Below are positions 28,833-35,183 of a stretch of 64,000 nt of DNA, piece after piece (within the stretch, counting starts at the first letter, position 1; each line of letters starts with the position of its first letter). The notes under the pieces are model-generated. The model saw only the letters and a list, made by a program, of their open reading frames with translations, had not been told where the DNA came from and ran no database searches. The position numbers and the translations under genes are program-made. The DNA comes from Actinoplanes ianthinogenes (lineage in GTDB: Bacteria; Actinomycetota; Actinomycetes; Mycobacteriales; Micromonosporaceae): assembly GCF_018324205.1 (NCBI RefSeq), contig NZ_AP023356.1, forward strand, positions 4,791,501 through 4,855,500, given 5' to 3'.

Positions 28833-29172
28833 CGGTCCTTGTCAGGTCTGGGGCAGCCGCGGTGTGGTCACGCGGCCGGCGCAATCGGAAAGGCGCCCGG
28901 AAACGGTCTGCCTCGGCCCCAGCGATGAGTGAGCGGGGCGGGCGACTCGTGCGGGCAGCGGGCGTCGCTGGAGGTCTCAGGTGCCTGCCGGACGCCACGC
29001 CATCGAAGTGTAGGTCGTGGCGTCCAACGCTGCCGCCCCTCGAACGAGCGACCCTCTGCGAACCTGCGCGAGTCATCGTCGCCCGATGTTGCCACAGCGT
29101 TGCGCAGCGTGTACGCCGGTCGCGGGACGTGGCCTCCGGCCGATACCGTGAACGGATCTAGAGGAGGACTCT
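28833..29172. other. intergenic region with an inverted repeat
   Basis: About 340 nt carry no convincing gene. At 28990-29025 there is a 10-bp perfect inverted repeat (GGACGCCACG and complement, 16-nt loop). The final 30 nt supply the strong ribosome site GAGGAGGA for the gene at 29173. Confidence 0.5.
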
Positions 29173-30681
29173 GTGACCGTTCCCACGTACCCGCCGCCGT
29201 ACCTCGGGGCGCCGCCGCCACCCGGTCGACCGGCCACCGTGACGATCTCATCCGTGCTGCTCTTCCTGATCGCGGCGGCTCAGCTGGGGTACGCGATCGT
29301 CACCTTCTCCGCCCTCAGCGGCGCGGGTGACGTCTACGCGGACGAGTACAGCGGTACCGAGTTCGAGAGCTTCGGCAGCGGGCTGACATCACTCTCAGTG
29401 ATGAACATCGTGATCTACCTGATCATCGCGGTGGGGCTGACCCTGCTCGGGATCTTCAACCTGCGGGGCAAGCAGCCCTCCCGGGTGATCACCTGGGTCG
29501 TCGGCGGGCTACTGATGTGCTGCGCGGTGGTGGTGCCGTACACCGCGATCGTGCTGGTCACCCAGTTCGCCACGGTGGCCGGGGAGAGCGCGACGGGGGT
29601 GGATCGGCTGCCCAGCCAGCGGGAGCTGGACGCGCGGCTCGCGGACGTGGTGCCCGACTGGTTCGCGTCGGTCGGGGTGGTGTTCACGCTGTTCACGCTC
29701 GGGGCGTTGATCGCGGTGATCATTCTGCTGGCGGTGCCGCCGTCGAACCGGTTCTTCAAGCGGCCGGCGGCGGGGTGGGGGCCGTATCAGCCGGTGTACG
29801 GGCCGGGGTATCCGGCGGGCTATGCGCAGCCGGCGGGCGGGCAGCCGGGGTTCGGGCAGCCGGGACAGCCGGCGCCGGGGTTGCCGCCGTATCCGGGGCA
29901 GCCCGGGGGCGGAGCGCAGCCCTATCCGGGTCAGCCGGCGGGCGGGGCCTATCCGGGTCCGCCGGCGGGTGGGGCTTACCCAGACCCAGGTCAGCCGACG
30001 GGCAGGGCTTACCCGGGTCAGCCGACGGGTGGGGCTTACCCGGGTCAGGCGGCGGGCGGGGCTTACCCGGGTCAGCCGGCGGGTGGGGCTTATCCGGGGC
30101 AACCGGCAAGTGGGGCGCCTGCTTATCCGGGGCAGCCGGCTAGTGGGGCGCCTGCTTATCCGGGGCAGCCTGCGAGCGGGGCGCCCGCTTATCCCGGGCA
30201 GCCGGCGGGTGAGGCGACGCCGTATCCGGGGCAATCGTCGGCCTATCCGGGTTACCCGGGGCAGCCGGGATACCCGGGCGGATACTCGCAGCCCACTCCG
30301 CCGAGCAATCCGTGGCAGCCGACTCCGGCCGAGCTGGGGCCGCCCAGCGATCCGTGGCAGGTGCCACCTGCTCCTGCTTCCGCGGCCTCGCCGACCGCTC
30401 CGGAAGCCCCTTCGGCCGCCTGGGAGACCCCGCGGCCGGCCTCGGGCGCGTCCGAGCCGGAACCCGCCGCCCCTGTTCCGCCTTCGCACGAATCTCGGCC
30501 GGAACCGGCCGCTTGGGGCCACGCAGGCCAGGAACCTGGCGCTGCCTCGGACCAGGCAGGCCAGGAACCTGGCGCTGCCTCGGACCAGGCAGGCCGGGAG
30601 CCCGCGCCGCCAGCCGCCCCGGAGCAGGCGCCGCCCGCTCCGGCAGCCGAGGAACAGCGACCTCCGCGGGACCCCGCCTGA
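29173..30681 (+). CDS. four-helix membrane protein with Pro/Gly/Tyr repeat tail
   Basis: A 502-residue protein. A short proline-rich N terminus precedes four membrane helices within residues 20-190 (for example VTISSVLLFLIAAAQLGYAIV and VVFTLFTLGALIAVIILLAV). From about 200 onward the tail consists of PGQP-centred repeats (GGAYPGQP, SGAPAYPGQP), then an Ala/Pro/Glu-rich end with two exact copies of AGQEPGAASDQ. The GTG at 29173 has GAGGAGGA 6 nt upstream. The four-helix block resembles uncharacterised actinobacterial proteins. The tail is probably a flexible cytoplasmic or surface linker. The next gene has the same plan, suggesting an old duplication. Confidence 0.75.
   Translation: MTVPTYPPPYLGAPPPPGRPATVTISSVLLFLIAAAQLGYAIVTFSALSGAGDVYADEYSGTEFESFGSGLTSLSVMNIVIYLIIAVGLTLLGIFNLRGKQPSRVITWVVGGLLMCCAVVVPYTAIVLVTQFATVAGESATGVDRLPSQRELDARLADVVPDWFASVGVVFTLFTLGALIAVIILLAVPPSNRFFKRPAAGWGPYQPVYGPGYPAGYAQPAGGQPGFGQPGQPAPGLPPYPGQPGGGAQPYPGQPAGGAYPGPPAGGAYPDPGQPTGRAYPGQPTGGAYPGQAAGGAYPGQPAGGAYPGQPASGAPAYPGQPASGAPAYPGQPASGAPAYPGQPAGEATPYPGQSSAYPGYPGQPGYPGGYSQPTPPSNPWQPTPAELGPPSDPWQVPPAPASAASPTAPEAPSAAWETPRPASGASEPEPAAPVPPSHESRPEPAAWGHAGQEPGAASDQAGQEPGAASDQAGREPAPPAAPEQAPPAPAAEEQRPPRDPA
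29920..30240 (+). repeat. coding tandem repeats (PGQP units)
   Basis: In-frame imperfect 24-36 bp units encode GGAYPGQP and later SGAPAYPGQP. Near-identical DNA copies of the ten-codon unit occur at about 30100-30195. Such arrays vary in number between strains. Confidence 0.75.
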
Positions 30682-30702
30682 CCCGTCCCGCTGCTGATTT
30701 CC

Positions 30703-30736
30703 GGACCGGCCCGGCTGCCCGCAGCCGGGCCGGTCC
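30703..30736 (+). terminator. strong hairpin terminator
   Basis: A perfect 15-bp GC stem (GGACCGGCCCGGCTG, loop CCCG) lies 21 nt after the stop of the upstream gene. It lacks a T-run, as is common in high-GC actinobacteria. Confidence 0.7.
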
Positions 30737-30862
30737 GTGGTGGGCATGCGCCCGGTGCGGGGACCTGGGGTGACCTGACCGTCCGGGTCTCTGACGGTCC
30801 GCCCACGTCAGGGCGGGGCACGCGGTAGGTTCGTGCGCAGCCGAACACCGCGGGAGCCATCG

Positions 30863-32044
30863 ATGTCCTACGCCGCCCTGCCGTCCGTCTCCGTGCCGTC
30901 GCCGCCTGCCGGGGAACGGCCGGCGGCTGTCACGACCGCTTCCGCCATGCTCTGGCTGATGGGCGCGGCCGGGCTCGTCTACGCGATCGCCACGGTCGCG
31001 GTCGCACCCGGCACGGTCAGCCGCTTCCGCGACGCGGCGGGCGGCGACGCGGCGGAGAACTTCGCCTCGGTGGTGTGGCTGGACGCCGCGCTCGCTGCCG
31101 TGCTGTCGATCCTCGCCTTCGCGCTCTTCGTGGTGCTGGGTCTGGCGTTGCGCCGGGGCAGCCGGGTGGCCCGGATCGCCGCGCTGGTGGTCAGCGCGCT
31201 CGGCGTGCTGGGTGGGCTCGGGTCGTTCGTCACGGTGGTGGCGCAGCGCTCCGGCGATCCGGTGCCGGGCTCGCTCGGTGACGCGCTCGGCTCGGCCTAT
31301 CCGGAGGGCTGGCTCGGCCTGAACGTGGTGGTCTGCGCCCTTCAGGTGCTCGCCTACCTGGCAGTCGGCGCGATGCTGCTGGCCGCCCCGCGGACCTACT
31401 TCGGCTACCCGCCCAAACCCGCCACCGCTGCGCACCCGGTCGCCCCCGGGATGCCTGGCCCTTACGGTGCGCCCGCGACCGCCGCGCACCCGGCTGGGAT
31501 GCCCGGTCCCTACGGTGCGCCCGCGACCGCCGCGCACCCGGCTGGGATGCCCGGTCCCTACGGCGCGCCCGCGACCGCCCCGCACCCCGCCCCGTTCGGC
31601 TCCCCGGTCGCCCCTGGAACGCCCGGCCCCTATGGCGCGCCCGCAAGCGGTCCCTACGGGACGCCCTATCCGGGTCCCGGGGGCTATCCCACCCCGCCCG
31701 TCGACCCGTCCGCCTATATGCCGCCCACCACCGCAACCGGCTACCCACCGGCTTACCCGCCCGTCGGCGCCTCCCCGGCCACCCCCGGATCCGTCGGGTT
31801 GCCGACTGAAGCCGCCGTCGATGGATCTCCCGCCCCGTCGCCGAGTGTCCCAGAAGGATCACCCGCCCGGGATGATCGATCCTCGGTCGCCATGACGCAG
31901 GGTTCAGGACATGAATGGGGATCGCAGTCGACTACGGAGAGTGCCCAAGGCCACAGTGGGCCCGTGCCGCCTTCGGGTGATCCGGCGGTGAACCGGCCCG
32001 CGCCTGGATCCGATGACGAATACTGGCGCCGGCCGTCCCAGTGA
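30863..32044 (+). CDS. four-helix membrane protein with PYGAP repeat tail
   Basis: A 393-residue protein. Residues 1-25 are Pro/Ala-rich, and four membrane helices follow up to about residue 190 (ASAMLWLMGAAGLVYAIATVAV, a second after SVVWLDAALAAVLSI, then VARIAALVVSALGVLGGLGSFV and a fourth ending MLLAAPRTYFGYPP). The tail repeats MPGPYGAPATAAHPAG and ends in an acidic low-complexity stretch. The ATG at 30863 follows CGGGAG. The shared plan with the preceding gene (proline-rich start, four helices, Tyr/Pro/Gly tail) suggests paralogy, although the repeat motifs differ. Function unknown. Confidence 0.72.
   Translation: MSYAALPSVSVPSPPAGERPAAVTTASAMLWLMGAAGLVYAIATVAVAPGTVSRFRDAAGGDAAENFASVVWLDAALAAVLSILAFALFVVLGLALRRGSRVARIAALVVSALGVLGGLGSFVTVVAQRSGDPVPGSLGDALGSAYPEGWLGLNVVVCALQVLAYLAVGAMLLAAPRTYFGYPPKPATAAHPVAPGMPGPYGAPATAAHPAGMPGPYGAPATAAHPAGMPGPYGAPATAPHPAPFGSPVAPGTPGPYGAPASGPYGTPYPGPGGYPTPPVDPSAYMPPTTATGYPPAYPPVGASPATPGSVGLPTEAAVDGSPAPSPSVPEGSPARDDRSSVAMTQGSGHEWGSQSTTESAQGHSGPVPPSGDPAVNRPAPGSDDEYWRRPSQ
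31451..31594 (+). repeat. 48-bp coding tandem repeat, three copies
   Basis: Units start at 31451, 31499 and 31547. Each encodes MPGPYGAPATAAHPAG, with the third diverging at its end (TAPHPA). The copies are nearly identical at DNA level, indicating recent expansion. Confidence 0.8.
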
Positions 32045-32131
32045 CCTTGTCGATGCGCGCCTAGATCCGGTTCCGTATCGACGACTGTGGGTCACTCGAA
32101 CGGGTACAGACTGTTTCCTTCACTGTCACCC

Positions 32132-32168
32132 GATCGGCTGTCCGGATAGCAGGAGATCGGCCGTCCGG
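32132..32168. repeat. 14-bp direct repeat
   Basis: GATCGGCTGTCCGG at 32132-32145 and GATCGGCCGTCCGG at 32155-32168 differ at one base and are 23 bp apart. A two-turn spacing would fit a pair of protein-binding sites on one DNA face. Confidence 0.6.
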
Positions 32169-32332
32169 TGGGTGTTTTCGCCTAGATGGACAAACGTGTT
32201 TTCCGGGGTTCACAGGACTCTCACAGCGCGGCTACCAGGTCATCTTGAGGGGTGTCTGGGTACCGTGGCGGTGTTAGGTGCTTTGAGCTGCATCTATGGT
32301 CGCCGGAAAGGTCGAGATCCGTTGTCCGATCG

Positions 32333-32347
32333 GTAAACCTTGTTTAC
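32333..32347. promoter_or_regulatory. operator-like palindrome
   Basis: GTAAAC-CTT-GTTTAC is a perfect 6-bp inverted repeat with a 3-nt centre in the gene-poor patch. It has the size of a dimeric repressor site, for example GntR or TetR type. The nearest downstream open frame starts about 90 nt away. Confidence 0.5.
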
Positions 32348-32437
32348 AGAGACATGTAGAGCCCTGGGTCAATAGTTCCGTTCCGCCCCGGCGGGGCGAA
32401 AGATTCCGGTTTCCTTCAAGCCAGTACGCTCGATGTC

Positions 32438-32620
32438 ATGGAAGCACGGCAAGACCTGGGTAAATTCATCACTGAATTGCCCGTCGCACAGCGTGGCGTC
32501 GTGCTTTCATCGGGTCGTGAGGCGCGTAGCGACCCGTTGATCGCGCAGCGTGGCGTGATGAGTTCGACGCGTTCCGTGTCGAGTCATCGGTTTGGGTCGG
32601 TGAGCCGAAACAATCGATGA
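32438..32620 (+). pseudogene. short frame with Phd/YefM-like N terminus, possible remnant
   Basis: It would encode 60 residues from ATG at 32438. The first 15 (MEARQDLGKFITELP) resemble the EARxxLGxLI helix at the start of Phd/YefM antitoxins. The rest does not, and it repeats AQRGV and turns Ser/Arg-rich. No toxin gene follows and no ribosome site is clear. It could be a decayed antitoxin gene or a chance frame. The resemblance is by eye only. Confidence 0.25.
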
Positions 32621-32629
32621 ATTGACAAT

Positions 32630-32830
32630 GTGGGTTGGCTCACTCCCGAGAAGGGGATCGAGAGCTCGACACGGATGGGTAGCGACCAGATGGCGGCTGA
32701 GGCGTTGCAGGAGGCAGAGACCGAAGTCGGTGTCGGCGGAAAGGTTGATCGGATGAGTGGTGCGGTTCGGGGCTCCGGCCCGCGCCGGCGGTTGACCGAC
32801 ACGGCGATCGACGTCGGCCTTACGGCCTGA
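32630..32830 (+). CDS. doubtful small open frame, 66 aa
   Basis: A GTG at 32630 (or ATG at 32675) opens a frame with QMAAEALQEAETEVGVGGK. It is rather polar, with moderate third-position GC. There is no ribosome site and TTGACA lies directly before the GTG. I recognise no family. It is listed because it is the only other frame in the patch with some coding character. Confidence 0.25.
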   Translation: MGWLTPEKGIESSTRMGSDQMAAEALQEAETEVGVGGKVDRMSGAVRGSGPRRRLTDTAIDVGLTA

Positions 32831-32896
32831 AAGTTAGCCGGTTCGTTCCTGCTCGCATGCAGGAGAATCGATGCAGTTGGTGGAAGGATGGAGATC

Positions 32897-33265
32897 GTGG
32901 GAACTGCGTTGGCGGAAATGACTATGCCTCAGATCTCGCCGCTTGCCGGTGAGCCGATTGAACGCGCCGACGCCGAGCGCCTGGCGGGAGTGCTCAAGGC
33001 GCTCGCCGACCCGGCTCGGCTGCGGCTGCTGAGCCTTATCCAGTCCGCGACGGACGGTGAGGCGTGCGTCTGCGACCTGACGGCCCCCCTGGGCCTCTCG
33101 CAGCCGACCGTGAGTCACCACCTGCGGATCCTGACCGAGGCGGGTCTGCTGGAGCGGGAGAAGCGGGGAGTCTGGGCGTACTACCGCCTGGTGCCGACCG
33201 CCATCGCGACCATCGCCGACCTGCTGACGCCGCCCCGCAAGCGGGCGACGAAGAAGGCTCGCTGA
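32897..33265 (+). CDS. ArsR/SmtB family metal(loid)-type repressor
   Basis: About 122 residues of winged-helix regulator. The metal-binding helix reads EACVCDLTAPLGLSQPTVSHHLRIL, where the Cys-Val-Cys pair matches the ELCVCDL site of ArsR-type arsenic sensors, and the recognition helix carries SQPTVSHHL. The wing is LEREKRGVWAYYRL, and the C terminus is very basic (PPRKRATKKAR). Start options are ATG 32888, GTG 32897 (best spacing to GGAAGG) and ATG 32918. No arsenic pump or reductase is adjacent; the next gene, 96 nt on, is a class II aldolase. So its target may be distant. Confidence 0.85.
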   Translation: MGTALAEMTMPQISPLAGEPIERADAERLAGVLKALADPARLRLLSLIQSATDGEACVCDLTAPLGLSQPTVSHHLRILTEAGLLEREKRGVWAYYRLVPTAIATIADLLTPPRKRATKKAR

Positions 33266-33361
33266 GCGATGGGCACCGCCTGGCGTCACTGGAACATGGG
33301 GGCGTGACGCCAGGCCGAGGACCTCTTCCCTGGCCACCCCTGGCGATTCGAGGAGGATCGG

Positions 33362-34036
33362 GTGAACTACGTCCCTGGTGACCTGCGTGACCAGCTCGCG
33401 CACGTGGGTTACGACGTGGTCCAGGCCGGCCTCGTGTGCGGTTCGGGCGGCAATCTGTCCGCTCGGATCCCGGACGAGGACGCGATCTGGGTCACGGCGA
33501 GCGGCGCCTGGCTCGACCGGCTCAGCCGGCCCAGTTTCGCGCCGGTGCGCATCACGGACGGTGAGCCCGCGACGGTCGGCACCCTGCCGCCGCCGCGTAT
33601 CGAACCGACCAGCGAGCTGGCGTTGCATCTCGCGCTCTACCGCGCCCGGCCGGATGTCAACGCCGTGGTGCACCTGCACCCGCAGACCGCGTTGCTGCTC
33701 GACGCGCTCGGCGAGCACATCCGGATCGTCACCACCGACCACGCGTTCTACCTGCGCCGGGTGTCGACCGTGCCGTTCCGGCTGCCGGGCACGACCGAGC
33801 TGGCCGCGCTGACCGCGGCGATGGCCTCGGACGGCACCGACTGCCTGGTGCTCAGCCAGCACGGCTGCGTGGTGATGGGCGACTCGGTGGAGCTGGCGCA
33901 CAAACGCGCCCGCAACCTCGAGGAGGCGGCGGCGCTGACCTACAAGGCGCTGGCCGCCGGCCGGTTGGAAAACCTGCGGGACTGTCCCGAGGAGTTCCTG
34001 GACCGGCTCTCCGGTTCCGCCGTGGTCACGGTCTAG
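33362..34036 (+). CDS. class II aldolase/adducin family protein
   Basis: A 224-residue cytosolic protein of the L-fuculose-phosphate aldolase/ribulose-5-phosphate epimerase family. GSGGNLSARI (about 28-37) is the substrate-phosphate loop. PTSELALH holds the catalytic glutamate, and VHLHPQ and SQHGCVV supply the three zinc-binding histidines. A retro-aldol cleavage of a sugar phosphate is likely, or methylthioribulose-phosphate dehydratase-like chemistry; the substrate is not determined. The GTG at 33362 follows GAGGAT. No sugar kinase or isomerase lies beside it. Confidence 0.85.
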   Translation: MNYVPGDLRDQLAHVGYDVVQAGLVCGSGGNLSARIPDEDAIWVTASGAWLDRLSRPSFAPVRITDGEPATVGTLPPPRIEPTSELALHLALYRARPDVNAVVHLHPQTALLLDALGEHIRIVTTDHAFYLRRVSTVPFRLPGTTELAALTAAMASDGTDCLVLSQHGCVVMGDSVELAHKRARNLEEAAALTYKALAAGRLENLRDCPEEFLDRLSGSAVVTV

Positions 34037-34055
34037 GCGGACCACACAGACGCTC

Positions 34056-34083
34056 CCAGCCGGCCGTCCCTAGGGCCGGCTGG
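34056..34083 (+). terminator. hairpin after the aldolase gene
   Basis: A 10-bp stem (CCAGCCGGCC and GGCCGGCTGG, 8-nt loop) starts 20 nt after the stop codon, without a T-run. Confidence 0.6.
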
Positions 34084-34205
34084 ATGGCGTCGGCCTCAGG
34101 ATCACACCCCAGGCTTTACGGTACGACCAGGGCTGCGTCCCCGCCCCGGTCGGCAGCGCCGTGCTCGGGGCGTACCCAAATCCGATTTTGATCGTGAAAC
34201 ACAGC

Positions 34206-34232
34206 GGCCGACCCTGGGAGCCAGGGCCGGCC
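34206..34232 (-). terminator. terminator of the DedA gene
   Basis: Arms GGCCG-CCCTGG and CCAGGG-CGGCC (one mismatch, 3-nt loop), read leftward, lie 15 nt past the DedA stop and are followed by GCTGTGTTTCACG. Confidence 0.65.
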
Positions 34233-34247
34233 GGGTGGTGGACTTGA

Positions 34248-35063
34248 TCAGGCGCGGTGCGAGCGCGGGCGACGGTTCCGCTCGTCGTCGTCCTCGTCGT
34301 GGGCCGCCGCCTCGGCGAGCCCGGCGATGCTGGCCGCGGCCACCACGCCGACGGCGGTCGAGGGCAGCGGGCCCTTGAGCTTGCCGAGCCTTTTCGCCTT
34401 CCGCTCCCGGATGATCTCGATGAAGATCGGCAGCGCCGAGATCAGCACGATGAGCACGACCACCGGCAGGATGTAGCGGTCGATGTGCTCGCCGATCGTG
34501 TCGTAGATCTGCTTGGCGAGGGCGTAACCGATCAGCAGCACACCGTCGGTCCAGATGACCGCGCCGACCACGTTCCAGATGAAGAACTGGCGGGCCGGCA
34601 TGCCGAGGGTGCCGGCGACCGGGTTGAGGAACGTCCGGACGATCGGGATGAACCGGGCGAGCACCACGGCCTTGGCCGGGCCGAACTTCTGGAAGTAGTG
34701 CTCTGCTTTCTCCACGTACTCCCGCTTGAACAGCTTGGAGTCGGGGCGGTCGAACATCTGCCGTCCGTATCGGGCACCGAGCCAGTGCCCGAACTGGGCG
34801 CCGACGATCGCGCAGATCGGGGCGCCGATCAGCAGGCCGGCCAGCGAGATCTGGCTGCCCTCGCCGAAGATGGCGTCGGCCACCGGTGAGGCCGCGATGC
34901 CCGCCAGGAACAGCAGCGAGTCGCCGGGGAAGAAGAAGCCGACCAGCAAGCCGGTCTCCGCGAAGAGGATCGCCCACACGCCGTAGAGGCCGAACGTGTG
35001 CAGCAGATCCGACGCATTCAGCGGGTTGAGGGCGAGCTGCTCGGTGAGCGCACGGATGTCCAC
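34248..35063 (-). CDS. DedA family membrane protein
   Basis: A 271-residue integral membrane protein. Family marks are ETGLLVGFFFPGDSLLFLAG (acidic residue and PGD in the re-entrant loop) and FGPAKAVVLARFIPIVRTFLNPVAGTLGM (essential arginine and proline region). DedA proteins flip phospholipids or undecaprenyl phosphate and affect membrane potential and envelope homeostasis; the exact substrate here is unknown. The C-terminal 50 residues are basic then acidic and cytosolic. GTG at 35063 gives MDIRALTEQL, which fits relatives. It stands 120 nt downstream of pnkp on the same strand, with its own terminator. Confidence 0.88.
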   Translation of the reverse strand: MDIRALTEQLALNPLNASDLLHTFGLYGVWAILFAETGLLVGFFFPGDSLLFLAGIAASPVADAIFGEGSQISLAGLLIGAPICAIVGAQFGHWLGARYGRQMFDRPDSKLFKREYVEKAEHYFQKFGPAKAVVLARFIPIVRTFLNPVAGTLGMPARQFFIWNVVGAVIWTDGVLLIGYALAKQIYDTIGEHIDRYILPVVVLIVLISALPIFIEIIRERKAKRLGKLKGPLPSTAVGVVAAASIAGLAEAAAHDEDDDERNRRPRSHRA

Positions 35064-35183
35064 GACATGCAGGGTACCGGCCCTGCCACCGGCCAAACCT
35101 GTACGACTGCTGTGGATACCTTGTGGTCACCGGCCGGAAACGGGGGCGCCGGCCCGAAGTGGGTCCGGTGCCCCCGAAAGGGC

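Larger units (their letters stand above)
32045..32887. other. AT-richer intergenic patch, nearly gene-free
   Basis: About 840 nt with visibly lower GC than the surroundings and no long gene. It contains a direct repeat (32132-32168), a 15-bp palindrome (32333-32347) and two short open frames of doubtful status (32438-32620, 32630-32830). No transposase, tRNA or attachment site was recognised. It could be a long regulatory region of the ArsR gene, or remnants of transferred DNA. Confidence 0.55.

Noticed and set aside
28833..29330. Several short frames between clpB and the gene at 29173
   Set aside because: They lack ribosome sites and run into the wrong frame of the membrane-protein gene.
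29920..30240. Non-coding satellite
   Set aside because: The units stay in frame within a membrane protein with a clear start.
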